Positions 8,530 to 16,947 of a stretch of 38,079 nt of DNA are shown here, piece by piece. Position 1 is the stretch's first letter, and each line of letters begins with the position of its first letter. Source of the DNA: Micromonosporaceae bacterium. Its GTDB lineage: Bacteria > Actinomycetota > Actinomycetes > Mycobacteriales > Micromonosporaceae. The notes under the pieces were generated by a model. It was given only the letters and a program-made list of their open reading frames with translations, made no database searches and was not told where the DNA came from. A program made the position numbers and the translations under genes. Location of the stretch: NCBI GenBank assembly GCA_009377645.1, contig WHTQ01000003.1, positions 85,528 through 123,606 on the forward strand, in the 5' to 3' direction.

Positions 8530-11001
8530 CTACTCGTCGGACCCGCCCAGCGCCGACAGCAGCTCCGCCAGCTCGTCCGGCTTGACCAGCACGTCGCGGG
8601 CCTTGGAGCCCTCGGACGGGCCGACCACGCCCCGGGTCTCCATCAGGTCCATCAACCGGCCGGCCTTGGCGAACCCGACCCGCAGCTTGCGCTGCAGCAT
8701 CGAGGTGGAGCCGAACTGGGAGGTGACCACCAGCTCGACCGCCTGCAGCAGCAGCTGCAGGTCTTCGCCGACGTCCTCGTCGACCTGCCTCTTCTGGTCG
8801 GGCGTCGGGGCGGTCACCTCGTCGCGGAACTCCGGGGCGCGTTGTTTCTTGCAGTGCGCCACCACATCGGCGATCTCCGCCTCGGTGACCCAGGCACCCT
8901 GGATGCGCTGCGGCTTCGACGCCCCCATCGGCAGGAACAGGCCATCCCCGCGACCGAGCAGCTTCTCGGCACCGGGCTGGTCCAGGATCACCCGGGAGTC
9001 GGCCAGCGAGGAGGTGGCGAACGCCAGCCGGGATGGGACGTTCGCCTTGATCAGGCCGGTGACCACGTCCACCGACGGGCGCTGGGTGGCCAGCACCAGG
9101 TGGATGCCGGCGGCCCGGGCCAGCTGGGTGATCCGGACCACCGAGTCCTCGACGTCGCGCGGGGCGACCATCATCAGGTCGGCCAGCTCGTCCACGATCA
9201 CCAGCAGGTACGGGTGCGGGGTGATCTCGCGCTCGCTGCCCGGCGGCGCCTTGATCTGGCCCGACCGCACCTTCCGGTTGTAGTCGTCGATGTGCCGGAC
9301 CCCGGCGGCGGCCAGGTCGTCGTAGCGCATGTCCATCTCCCGGACCACCCAGTCCAGCGCCACCGCCGCCTTCTTCGGGTTGGTCACGATCGGGTGGACC
9401 AGGTGCGGGATCCCCTCGTAGCCGGTCAGCTCCACCCGCTTCGGGTCGATCAGCAGCAGCCGCACGTCGTCCGGGGAGGACCGCATCAGGATCGAGGCGA
9501 GCAAGGAATTTAAGCAGCTCGACTTTCCGGCGCCGGTTGCCCCCGCTATCAGGATGTGCGGCATCCGGGCCAGGTTCGCCACCACGTACCCGCCCTCGAT
9601 GTCCTTGCCCAGCCCGGCCAGCATCGGGTGGTGGTCACCGGTGGCGACCCGGGAGCGCAGCACGTCGCCGAGCGAGACGGTCTCCGGGTCGGTGTTCGGG
9701 ATCTCCACCCCGACCGCGCTCTTGCCCGGGATCGGGCTCAGGATCCGCACGTCCGGCGACTTCACCGCGTACGCGATGTTGCGGGACAGCTGGGTGATCC
9801 GCTCCACCTTGACCCCGGGGCCGAGCTCCACCTCGTAGCGGGTGACGGTCGGGCCGCGCGTGAACCCGGTGACCGCCGCGTCCACGTCGAACTGCTCGAA
9901 GACCGTCTGCAGCGCCTCAATCACCTGGTCGTTCGCCTTGCTGCGGCTCTTGCCGGCGGCACCGGGGCGCAGCAGGTTGGCCGGCGGGAGCGAGTAGTCG
10001 CCGCCGGCCAGCCCGACCAGTGACGGCTGCTCGGCCCGGCCCGGGGTGGGGGTGTGCGCGGGCGGCTGGCGCGGGGCGGGTGAGGCCGGGCGGCGGGCCG
10101 GTGTTGCCAGGTCGAGCGGGTCGGTGAGCTCCTCGCCACCAGGTCCGCCGTCGGGCGGGGGCGGTGGGGTCAGGTCCTCGGCGAACACCCCCTGCCGGCG
10201 GCGGGAGCCGCCACGCCGCCGCGCCGGAGGCGCCGGCTCGTCGTCGTCCGGGTCCTCGTCGGTCTCGTCCGGGTCGGCCGCCTCGAGCGCGGCCAGCTCG
10301 GAGGGCAGCGGCCGGCCCAGCAGGAAGTCGCGCAGGTACGCCAGCCGCTCGGGCACCTTGCTGATCGGGGTCGCGGTGACCACCAGCAGCCCGAACCCGG
10401 CCAGCAGCACCAGCACCGGGACCGCCACCCACGGGGTCACCGCGCCGGCCAGCAGCCCTCCCAGGCCGCCGAGCAGGCCGCCGGCCCACTCCCGGTCGGT
10501 GAGGCTCTCCGGCCGCTGGGCGATGTCCAGCAACCCGGCCACCGCCACCGCCAGCGCGCTCCAGCCCACGATCGCGCGCCCCCGGGAGCCGGGGCCGGCC
10601 GGGGCGCGCATCAGCCGGACGGCGGCGACCACCAGCAGCAGCGGCAGCAGCGCGGCGACCGCACCGACCGACCGCCGGGCGGCCAGCGCCACCACCTCGC
10701 CGACCGGCCCGGCCGAGTCGAACCACACCGCCACCGCCAGCAGGATCGCCAGGCTCAGCGCCAGCAGCCCGGCGCCGTCGCGCCGGTGCTCAGGATCGAT
10801 CTCCCGGGCGGTGGCGGCCTGCCGACCGAGCGCCCGGACCAGCCAGCCGACCCCGTGCGCCAGCCCCATCCACAGCGCGACCAGCACCCCGCGGCGGGCC
10901 GGTCGGCTGGTCCGGCGGCCACGGGTGGTCGACCCGGCGCGACGCACCGTGCTGGTGCGGCGCCGGGTGGCGGTGCGGGTGGGACGGCCGGGCATGCTCA
11001 C
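8530..11001 (-). CDS. ftsK: DNA translocase FtsK/SpoIIIE
   Basis: An 823-aa septal DNA pump that moves chromosome ends through the closing division septum. Residues 1-40 are very basic. Four or five membrane segments lie between about 40 and 210. A low-complexity acidic and Pro-rich linker follows (about 240-330), then the alpha/beta motor with Walker A GATGAGKS near 483-492, [11 protein letters not shown], and Walker [14 protein letters not shown] near 600. The C-terminal gamma winged helix (about 740-815; [20 protein letters not shown] and [19 protein letters not shown]) recognises polar KOPS-type sequences. The GTG at 11001 shares GTGA with the upstream DUF2784 stop; ATG at 10995 is an alternative start. 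Oddity: the P-loop is encoded with a cluster of rare codons including a TTA leucine codon (9511-9513). Confidence 0.95.
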   Translation of the reverse strand: MSMPGRPTRTATRRRTSTVRRAGSTTRGRRTSRPARRGVLVALWMGLAHGVGWLVRALGRQAATAREIDPEHRRDGAGLLALSLAILLAVAVWFDSAGPVGEVVALAARRSVGAVAALLPLLLVVAAVRLMRAPAGPGSRGRAIVGWSALAVAVAGLLDIAQRPESLTDREWAGGLLGGLGGLLAGAVTPWVAVPVLVLLAGFGLLVVTATPISKVPERLAYLRDFLLGRPLPSELAALEAADPDETDEDPDDDEPAPPARRRGGSRRRQGVFAEDLTPPPPPDGGPGGEELTDPLDLATPARRPASPAPRQPPAHTPTPGRAEQPSLVGLAGGDYSLPPANLLRPGAAGKSRSKANDQVIEALQTVFEQFDVDAAVTGFTRGPTVTRYEVELGPGVKVERITQLSRNIAYAVKSPDVRILSPIPGKSAVGVEIPNTDPETVSLGDVLRSRVATGDHHPMLAGLGKDIEGGYVVANLARMPHILIAGATGAGKSSCLNSLLASILMRSSPDDVRLLLIDPKRVELTGYEGIPHLVHPIVTNPKKAAVALDWVVREMDMRYDDLAAAGVRHIDDYNRKVRSGQIKAPPGSEREITPHPYLLVIVDELADLMMVAPRDVEDSVVRITQLARAAGIHLVLATQRPSVDVVTGLIKANVPSRLAFATSSLADSRVILDQPGAEKLLGRGDGLFLPMGASKPQRIQGAWVTEAEIADVVAHCKKQRAPEFRDEVTAPTPDQKRQVDEDVGEDLQLLLQAVELVVTSQFGSTSMLQRKLRVGFAKAGRLMDLMETRGVVGPSEGSKARDVLVKPDELAELLSALGGSDE

Positions 11002-11405
11002 ACGTTAGCGGTGCGCTCCGACGAATCCTCGCTTTTGCGGCCCGTGTCCCGGGCCGAGCGCCACCGCAGGTAGAAGCCGACCCAGGAGCCGAGCACCAGC
11101 AGGCCGGCCAGCGTCTGCAGCACCACCGTGTACTCCGCCGGATAGAGCACGCCTTCGATGTACCGGTCGACGAACCCGGCGTCGAACCCGGCCTGCCCGG
11201 CCCGGCGACGCGACCAGTGCTCGGCGTCGGTGAGCGGGCACTGCCAGCCCCACGGGTTGGCGACGATCACCAACCCCCAGCCGGCCGCGGTCAGGTGCAG
11301 CCAGATCGTCCGTGGCCACCACCAGGCCAGGAGCCCACCCACCACCACGTACGCCAGGTACGTGAAGTGGAGGGTGAGCACCAGCGTTGTCAGGACCTGG
11401 TACAC
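10998..11405 (-). CDS. DUF2784 family membrane protein
   Basis: A 135-aa membrane protein of unknown function. Family landmarks are [44 protein letters not shown], and a long [11 protein letters not shown] segment followed by the last hydrophobic helix ([20 protein letters not shown]). Three to four membrane helices are expected. The GTG at 11405 is preferred because GGAGGAGACGCC lies directly before it; starting further upstream would add unrelated residues. The gene overlaps the ftsK start by four bases, so it is the likely first gene of a DUF2784-ftsK-DUF885 transcript. DUF2784 genes are scattered widely and their pairing with ftsK is not a known functional link. Confidence 0.85.
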   Translation of the reverse strand: MYQVLTTLVLTLHFTYLAYVVVGGLLAWWWPRTIWLHLTAAGWGLVIVANPWGWQCPLTDAEHWSRRRAGQAGFDAGFVDRYIEGVLYPAEYTVVLQTLAGLLVLGSWVGFYLRWRSARDTGRKSEDSSERTANV

Positions 11406-11469
11406 GGCGTCTCCTCCGCCATCCAGCCTATGCCGGGCCCACCCTCCGCCAGCCACCGCCACCGGTGGC

Positions 11470-12057
11470 CTAGCGGCCTTCGGCTCCGGCGTAGCCGTAG
11501 CTCGGGATCCCGACCGGCGCCCGGCCGCCGACCGCCTCGATCACCCGGGCGGCCTCGGCCGGTCCGAACCCGCCGTAGAGCTCAAGCAGCCGGACGCCTT
11601 CACCGTCGACAAGCTGAGCCGCCACTTCGGCCGCCGTCGAGACGTCGGGCACGGCGACGAACCAGGATTGGGCGTGCTCGTTCTCGGTCACCGTCCGGTC
11701 GACGGCCGGGTCCGAACCGGGCTGGAGGTAGATGAAGGCCTCGCGCAGGAACTCCTTGCCGTAGCGGGCCTTGAAGTCGGCGACGCCGGTAAGCGACTCG
11801 AACCCGAACATGACGGCTCCGACCGGCACCCGGTCGCCCACCGCCTCGAGCACCTTGGCGTGCCACGTGGGGCCGAGCACCCCGCACAGCTCGACCTGAT
11901 CGGCTCCGCCGTCGACCGCGGCGATCGCGGTGGCGACGATCGCGGACGGGTCCCGGGCCAGCAGAGTGGTGCGGCTGCCGGCGTGCTCGGTGACGATGCT
12001 GCTCGTCGCCGGGTCAGCGCCGGGCTTCTCGTAGATGATCACGCGATTGCTGCTCAT
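11470..12057 (-). CDS. DUF6506-like protein, internally duplicated
   Basis: A 195-aa soluble protein made of two related halves. Residues about 4-85 read VIIYEKPGADPAT...ADQVELCGVLGP...DRVPVGAVMFG. Residues about 106-190 read AFIYLQPGSDPAVDR...VRLLELYGGFGPAEAARV...GRAPVGIPSYG. Each half fits the small DUF6506 family, which is normally about 100 residues with one copy, so this looks like a tandem fusion of two domains. The function of the family is unknown. The ATG at 12057 has the strong ribosome site AAGGAGATGCA. The gene diverges from a MarR regulator across 93 AT-rich bases, so it is the likely regulated target. The family assignment is from memory of the domain pattern. Confidence 0.7.
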   Translation of the reverse strand: MSSNRVIIYEKPGADPATSSIVTEHAGSRTTLLARDPSAIVATAIAAVDGGADQVELCGVLGPTWHAKVLEAVGDRVPVGAVMFGFESLTGVADFKARYGKEFLREAFIYLQPGSDPAVDRTVTENEHAQSWFVAVPDVSTAAEVAAQLVDGEGVRLLELYGGFGPAEAARVIEAVGGRAPVGIPSYGYAGAEGR

Positions 12058-12090
12058 TGCATCTCCTTGATCCGTCGCCAGTTGCCTGTC

Positions 12091-12142
12091 ATTGTGTTAC
12101 TTAATACCAAGTTAGCTCCAAGAAGCTTTATTCCAAGCTAGA
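12091..12142. promoter_or_regulatory. AT-rich divergent promoter/operator between DUF6506 gene and marR
   Basis: This 52-bp block is much more AT-rich than its surroundings. It carries three CCAAG units, at 12107 (CCAAGTTAGC), 12118 (CCAAGAAGC) and 12133 (CCAAGCTAGA). The two outer copies are 26 bp apart and match at 8 of 10 positions. It holds the only space for both promoters, and MarR proteins usually bind such divergent gaps. The operator role is inferred. Confidence 0.5.
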
Positions 12143-12150
12143 GTCGGAGC

Positions 12151-12645
12151 GTGGACACGGATCACGTCGACCGGATGGTGGCGGCCTGGGCCCGCGTCGA
12201 CCCGGCGCTGGACGTCGAGCCGCTCGAGGTGGCGGGTCGCCTGCTGCGCTGCGCCGGCTACCTGGAGCGGGCGATCGACCAGGCGCTACGCCCGCTCGGG
12301 CTTTCGTTCGGCGACTTCGACGTGATCAACACGTTGCGCCGCCGGGCCGAGCCGGCCGGCACCAACCCCAAGGCCCTGGCGGCCTCGGCGCTGGTCACCT
12401 CGGGAGCCATGACCTCCCGGCTCGACCGGCTGGAGCGCGCCGGGCTGCTGGAACGCCACCCGGACCGGCACGACCGCCGCGCGATCCTGGTCCGGCTGAC
12501 CCCGGCCGGCGAGGATCGGGCCACCCGTGCGCTGGCTGCGGTGCTCGCCGCCGACCGCCAGTTTCTCGACCCGCTGGACCCGGACGACCGGGCGAGCGTT
12601 GCCAGCGCCCTCAAACGGCTCCTGCTGCGCGCCGAGCCCAGCTAG
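12151..12645 (+). CDS. MarR family transcriptional regulator
   Basis: A 164-aa winged-helix regulator. A long N-terminal helix region (EVAGRLLRCAGYLERAIDQAL) is followed by the recognition region at about residues 69-115, including GAMTSRLDRLERAGLLER and the wing with HPDRHDRRAILVRLTPAGE. MarR proteins act as dimers, often repressing the adjacent divergent gene and releasing DNA on binding a small aromatic ligand. The GTG at 12151 follows CGGAGC. It diverges from the DUF6506 gene over an AT-rich repeat-bearing gap, and its convergent neighbour is an MFS exporter. Either neighbour could be a target; the divergent one is more likely from position. Confidence 0.92.
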   Translation: MDTDHVDRMVAAWARVDPALDVEPLEVAGRLLRCAGYLERAIDQALRPLGLSFGDFDVINTLRRRAEPAGTNPKALAASALVTSGAMTSRLDRLERAGLLERHPDRHDRRAILVRLTPAGEDRATRALAAVLAADRQFLDPLDPDDRASVASALKRLLLRAEPS

Positions 12646-12671
12646 CCGCCCGGCCGGTCCGCCGGCGCAGG

Positions 12672-13970
12672 TCAGCCAGGTCGCTCGTCCGCCGCGTCCG
12701 CGTCGGAATCCGCCTCGGCGACGGCACGGTCGACGACCTGGTTGGTGAGCCGGCTCCCGGCCAGCCCGCCGAGCACCAGGCACCCGAGTCCGAAGATCAC
12801 CAGCGGCAGGCGCAGCCCGCCGACCGACGCCACCGCGCCGCCCGCAACCGCGCCCACCACCATGACGCTCGTGACGGCGGCCCGGTAGGCGCCCGTGACC
12901 CGCCCGAGCATCGCCGAGGGCGTGAGCCGCTGCCGCAGCGACACGTTGACGATGTTGAACGCCAGACTCGCCCACCCGACCATGGCGAGGCCGACACCGG
13001 CGACGTACGGGGAGGTGGTCGCCGCGGAGACCAGGCTGCCCACCCCGGCGACCAGGACCGTGACCCACAGCGTCCGTCCGCGGCCCACCCGGCGCGCCAG
13101 GACCGCCGCGGTCTGGCTGCCGGCCAGCGCGCCGACCGCCATGGTGAGCGTGAACACGCCGTAGAAGGACTCGCTCACACCCAGTACGTCCAACGTCCAC
13201 AACACGGTGATGGCGTTCACCATCGCCGCGCCGAAGAAGACGGCCACCATCAGCCCGAGCAGCAACCGGTGCAGAGCGTGGCCGCGCAGGTACCGCAGCC
13301 CGTCGGCGATCTCCCGGCGCATCGACGGCAGGCGCTCGACCGCCGCCCCGGCCGGATCCGGTCGTGCTCGGCCGGAGGCGGGCAGCCCCAGCAGCAGCAT
13401 TGCGGCGACCGCGTAGCAGGCCACGTTTATCCCGAACGCATACCCCGCCGCCACCGCGAACGCGGCGCTGGCCAGCGGCGGGCCGACGAAGCTGTCCGCG
13501 ACCAGCTGGGCGCCCTGTAGCCGACCGTTGGCGCGATCCAGGTCCCGGTCGGCAACCACCATCGGCACCATCGCGATGACCGCGTTGTCGTAGCCGGTCT
13601 CGCACGTGTAGAGCAGCACCACCACCGCGTACAGCAGCCACAGGGTGGCCCGGTCGGTGGCGGCGGCGAGGGTCAGCACCGCGATCGCGGCCGTGCGCGC
13701 CGCACCGGCCAGCGCGGCGAGCCGGCGGCGGTCGTACCTGTCGACCAGTACCCCGGCGGGTAGGCCGAACACCAGCCAGGGCAGGTAGCTCAGCGCCGTG
13801 ACCGCGGCGACCGCGACCGGGTCGCGGGTCAGCCGGGCGGCGAGCAGCGCGATCGCGACCCGGCCGACGCCGTCACCGAGGTTCCCGGCGGTGGACGCTG
13901 TCCACAGCCGACCGACGCCGGGCCCGATCCCGAGTCTGCGCGGTGGCGCCATGCGGGTAACTGACCGCAT
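12672..13970 (-). CDS. MFS transporter, drug-efflux type
   Basis: A 432-aa major facilitator with about 12 hydrophobic helices. The loop-2 motif is VFGLPAGVLVDRYDRRRL, the MFS A-like motif between helices 2 and 3. The pattern of early NLGDGVGRVAIALLAARLT and a central loop near residues 200-215 resembles EntS/MFS_3 multidrug and siderophore exporters. The acidic C-terminal tail (ADSDADAADERPG) is cytoplasmic. The ATG at 13970 is supported by GGAGG five bases upstream. Substrate unknown. It ends 26 bp from the convergent marR gene, and a perfect 14-bp palindrome lies 42-55 bp before its start. Confidence 0.9.
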   Translation of the reverse strand: MRSVTRMAPPRRLGIGPGVGRLWTASTAGNLGDGVGRVAIALLAARLTRDPVAVAAVTALSYLPWLVFGLPAGVLVDRYDRRRLAALAGAARTAAIAVLTLAAATDRATLWLLYAVVVLLYTCETGYDNAVIAMVPMVVADRDLDRANGRLQGAQLVADSFVGPPLASAAFAVAAGYAFGINVACYAVAAMLLLGLPASGRARPDPAGAAVERLPSMRREIADGLRYLRGHALHRLLLGLMVAVFFGAAMVNAITVLWTLDVLGVSESFYGVFTLTMAVGALAGSQTAAVLARRVGRGRTLWVTVLVAGVGSLVSAATTSPYVAGVGLAMVGWASLAFNIVNVSLRQRLTPSAMLGRVTGAYRAAVTSVMVVGAVAGGAVASVGGLRLPLVIFGLGCLVLGGLAGSRLTNQVVDRAVAEADSDADAADERPG

Positions 13971-14011
13971 GCCAGCCTCCGGCGCCAGGCCTGTTCGCTG
14001 TGCGCGGATTC

Positions 14012-14025
14012 GCTACGCGCGTAGC
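14012..14025. promoter_or_regulatory. Perfect 14-bp palindrome upstream of the MFS gene
   Basis: GCTACGCGCGTAGC is identical on both strands and lies 42-55 bp upstream of the MFS start codon, where a repressor operator would overlap the promoter. It also directly precedes the PIN-domain remnant on the other strand, so it could instead be the surviving operator of a lost toxin-antitoxin gene pair. Which regulator binds, if any, is unknown. Confidence 0.45.
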
Positions 14026-14040
14026 CACCCAGGACGGGCA

Positions 14041-14199
14041 GGTCACGCGGCTACCACCACTGTGGAAGCCATCCAGGAATTCACGCATGTGCGGGCCCGG
14101 TGGCGCGGGCGGGCCGGCGCGATCGACCTGGCCAACGACTACGTCGAACTGCTGTCCCCACTAGTGGTGGTGGACGACACCGACCCGGCCATCGGGCTC
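14041..14199 (+). pseudogene. PIN-domain (VapC-like toxin) remnant
   Basis: This 53-codon stretch reads GHAATTTVEAIQEFTHVRAR, WRGRAGAIDLANDYVELLSP, LVVVDDTDPAIGL. It resembles the central part of a VapC-type PIN ribonuclease family with the pattern ATTTVEVIQEF-HVRARRRGR-A--LA-DY-LL-PL. The N-terminal DT acidic motif and the C-terminal catalytic aspartates are missing, and there is no start codon with a ribosome site. The fragment ends exactly at the 3' end of RNase J. It is most simply the scar of a lost toxin-antitoxin module. Confidence 0.6.
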
Positions 14200-15925
14200 A
14201 GACCTCCACCACGGTTGGGATGATCATCGGACGGCGGCGGTACGCCTCGTTCACCCACCGGCCGACCGTACGGCGCACCACCTGCTGGAGCTGGTGCGGG
14301 TCGGCGATCCCCTCGTCGGCGGCCCGGTCCAGCGCGTCGGTGATCAGCTGCAGCACCGGGTCGAAGACCTTCGGATCCTCGGAGAACCCCTTCGCGGACA
14401 CGGTCGGGCCGCCCACCACCTTCCCGGTCACCGAGTCCACCACCACCGTGGCGGCGATGAACCCGCCGTCGCCCAGCATCCGGCGCTCGGTCAGCAACGA
14501 CTCCCCGACATCCCCGACAGCCAGGCCGTCGACGTAGACGTACCGGCTCTTGACGTGCCCGACCAGCCGGGCCCGCCCGTTCACCAGGTCGACCACGTCG
14601 CCGTCCTCGCAGAGCATCACCCGCTCTGGGTCCAGCCCCGACTCCACCCCCAGCTGGGCGTGCGCCCGCAGGTGCCGCCACTCACCGTGCACCGGCAGCA
14701 GGTGCCGCGGCCGCACCGCGTTGAGCAGGTAGAGCAGCTCGCCGGCGGGCGCGTGCCCGCTCACGTGGACCCTCGCCACGTCCTTGTGGATCACGGTGGC
14801 GCCGCCCCGGGCAAGCTGGTTGATCACCCGGTAGACGGCGGTCTCGTTGCCCGGCACCAGCGAGCTGGCCAGCACCACCGTGTCGCCGGTGCCGACCGTG
14901 ATGTGCCGGTGGTCGCCGGTGGCCATCCGGCCCAGCGCACTCATCGGCTCGCCCTGCGACCCAGTCGACATCAGCACGATCTGGTCCGGTGGCAGGTCGG
15001 TCACCGCGTCCAGGCTGACCACCAGGTCACCGGGGATCCGCAGCAGGTCAAGATCCCGGGCGATCCCCATGTTGCGTACCATCGAACGGCCGACCAGCGC
15101 CACCTTGCGACCGTGCTCGTGGGCCGAGTCGAGCACCTGCTGCACCCGGTGCACGTGCGAGGCGAAGCTCGCCACGATGATCCGGCCCTCCGCCTTGGCG
15201 AAGATCGAATCCAGCACCGGACCGATCTCCCGCTCGGAGGTGACGAACCCGGGGAACTCCGCGTTGGTGGAGTCCGACAGCAGCAGATCGACCCCCTCCA
15301 GGCCCAGCCGCGCGAACCCGGCCAGGTCGGTGATCCGGCGGTCCAGCGGGAGCTGGTCCATCTTGAAGTCACCGGTGTGCAGCACCAGCCCGGCGTCGGT
15401 CCGGATCGCCACCGCCAGGGCGTCCGGGATGGAGTGGTTGACCGCGAAGAACTCGCACCCGAACGGCCCGATCCGCTCCTGCTGGCCCTCCCGCACGGTG
15501 AGCGTATACGGCTCGATCCGGCGCTCCGCCAGCTTCGCCTCCACCAGCGCGAGCGTGAACTGGGAACCGACCAGCGGGATGTCCGGCTTGTGGGCGAGCA
15601 GGTAGGGCACGGCACCGATGTGATCCTCGTGGCCATGGGTGAGCACGATCGCGTCGATGTCGCCGAGCCGGTCCAGGATCGGGGCGAAGTCGGGCAGGAT
15701 CAGGTCTACCCCGGGCTGCTCCATGTCCGGGAAGAGCACGCCACAGTCGACCACCAGCAACCGACCACGGTGCTCGAACACCGTCATGTTGCGACCGATC
15801 GCCCCCAGCCCTCCGAGTGGGGTCACCCGCATCCCACCGGCGGGCAGGGGTGGCGGAGGCGCCAGCTCCACATGCTCCAGCCCGCCACTTCCGGCGGTGT
15901 CCGACCGACCCGGTCCGCGGCTCAT
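14198..15925 (-). CDS. rnj: Ribonuclease J
   Basis: A 575-aa beta-CASP metallo-beta-lactamase nuclease, endo- and 5'-exonuclease for mRNA decay and rRNA processing. The zinc motif HGHEDHIGAVP gives H97, H99, D101 and H102. Further landmarks are LHTGDFKMDQ, LLSDSTNAEFPG, the beta-CASP segments VASFASHVHRVQQVLD and LMSTGSQGEPMSAL, and HVSGHAPAGELL. The C-terminal domain (about 450-575) is complete. A Pro-rich lead of about 30 residues precedes MRVTPLGGLGAIGRNM. The ATG at 15925 overlaps the dapA stop by four bases (ATGA), so it is translated with dapA. The dapA-rnj order is conserved in actinobacteria. Confidence 0.96.
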   Translation of the reverse strand: MSRGPGRSDTAGSGGLEHVELAPPPPLPAGGMRVTPLGGLGAIGRNMTVFEHRGRLLVVDCGVLFPDMEQPGVDLILPDFAPILDRLGDIDAIVLTHGHEDHIGAVPYLLAHKPDIPLVGSQFTLALVEAKLAERRIEPYTLTVREGQQERIGPFGCEFFAVNHSIPDALAVAIRTDAGLVLHTGDFKMDQLPLDRRITDLAGFARLGLEGVDLLLSDSTNAEFPGFVTSEREIGPVLDSIFAKAEGRIIVASFASHVHRVQQVLDSAHEHGRKVALVGRSMVRNMGIARDLDLLRIPGDLVVSLDAVTDLPPDQIVLMSTGSQGEPMSALGRMATGDHRHITVGTGDTVVLASSLVPGNETAVYRVINQLARGGATVIHKDVARVHVSGHAPAGELLYLLNAVRPRHLLPVHGEWRHLRAHAQLGVESGLDPERVMLCEDGDVVDLVNGRARLVGHVKSRYVYVDGLAVGDVGESLLTERRMLGDGGFIAATVVVDSVTGKVVGGPTVSAKGFSEDPKVFDPVLQLITDALDRAADEGIADPHQLQQVVRRTVGRWVNEAYRRRPMIIPTVVEV

Positions 15926-16839
15926 GCGTCGCCCGCCGCCGGCGGCAGCGCCAGCCCGGCATCGGCACAGTCGGCCCGCAGCTGCGCCAGCTCGGCCTCG
16001 GTGGCGTCGACCAGCGGCGGGCGCACCGGACCGGCCGGCAGGCCGCGCGCGTTCATCGCCGCCTTGACGAGGATCGCTCCCTGGGTCCGGAAGATGCCGG
16101 TGAACAGCGGCAGCAGCTCGTGGTGCCGGCTCCGCGCCCCGGCAACGTCGCCACGCTCGAACGCCTCGATCATCTCCTTCGTGCCGGCGCCGGTCAGGTG
16201 GCTGGCCGTGCCGACCAGGCCCACCCCGCCGATCGCCAGCATCGGCAGCGCCATCGCGTCGTCACCGGCGTAGAACGCGAGCTCGGTGCGGCGGATCACC
16301 CAGGCGGTCTCGGCCAGGTTGCCCTTGGCGTCCTTGACACCCACGATCCGCTCGTGCTCGGCCAGCCGGCACAGCGTGTCGGTGGTGATCGCGAGGCCGG
16401 CGCGCTTCGGGATGTCGTAGATTAGGGTCGGCAGCCCGGCGGCGTCGGCGACCGCGGTGAAGTGCCGGACCAGCCCGGCCTCCGGCGGGAGGTTGTAGTA
16501 GGGAGTGACCACCAGCAGCCCGTGCGCGCCGGCCTTCTCGGCCGCCTGGGCCAGCTCGATCGTGTGCCGGGTGTCGTTGGTGCCGACCCCGGCGACCACC
16601 TTCGCCCGGTCGCCCACCGCCTCGACGACCGCCCGCAGCAGCGTCTCCTTCTCCGCGTCGGTCGTGGTCGGGGCCTCGCCGGTGGTGCCGTTGATCACCA
16701 GGGCGTCGTTGCGCTGCTCATCGACCAGGTAGCTGGCCAGCCGGCCGGCACCGTCCACGTCGAGCGCACCGTCGGGCCGAAACGGCGTCACCATCGCCGT
16801 CAGGAGGCGGCCGAACGGCCGCCGCGCCTCTTGAGTCAT
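15922..16839 (-). CDS. dapA: 4-hydroxy-tetrahydrodipicolinate synthase
   Basis: A 305-aa class I aldolase-fold enzyme that condenses pyruvate with aspartate semialdehyde, the first step of the diaminopimelate/lysine branch needed for peptidoglycan. The Schiff-base lysine is K169 (IVGVKDAKGNL). The catalytic tyrosine is Y141 in YDIPKRAG, and the threonine pair is T52-T53 in NGTTGEAPT. Length is normal. The ATG at 16839 has only a weak GAGG directly before it. The 11-mer GGGTTAGGTTG lies just upstream and recurs before dapB. It is followed by rnj with a 4-nt overlap. Confidence 0.96.
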   Translation of the reverse strand: MTQEARRPFGRLLTAMVTPFRPDGALDVDGAGRLASYLVDEQRNDALVINGTTGEAPTTTDAEKETLLRAVVEAVGDRAKVVAGVGTNDTRHTIELAQAAEKAGAHGLLVVTPYYNLPPEAGLVRHFTAVADAAGLPTLIYDIPKRAGLAITTDTLCRLAEHERIVGVKDAKGNLAETAWVIRRTELAFYAGDDAMALPMLAIGGVGLVGTASHLTGAGTKEMIEAFERGDVAGARSRHHELLPLFTGIFRTQGAILVKAAMNARGLPAGPVRPPLVDATEAELAQLRADCADAGLALPPAAGDA

Positions 16840-16844
16840 CCTCT

Positions 16845-16855
16845 CAACCTAACCC
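16845..16855 (-). promoter_or_regulatory. GGGTTAGGTTG element before dapA (also before dapB)
   Basis: On the minus strand GGGTTAGGTTG ends 5 nt before the dapA ATG. The identical 11-mer precedes dapB at 25646-25656. The inner TAGGTT fits a -10 hexamer (TAnnnT), but no good -35 is seen 16-19 bp upstream. It could be a promoter core, an operator, or chance. Confidence 0.35.
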
Positions 16856-16947
16856 GAACCGGCCAGGATGGGCTTGCCACCTGCCAACATCGCCGGCGAC
16901 GATGCCGTACGCGGGCACCGGCGCGATCGGCCGCCACCGCCGGCACC

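Noticed and set aside
6777-8585. Plus-strand 602-codon frame opposite the DUF885 gene
   Set aside because: The product is His/Pro/Arg-rich with no domain; the opposite strand encodes a full family protein with its active-site motif.
11458-11469. GCCACCGGTGGC palindrome after the DUF6506 stop as an operator
   Set aside because: It is a short GC-only palindrome expected by chance at this composition and lies at a gene end; at most part of a weak terminator.
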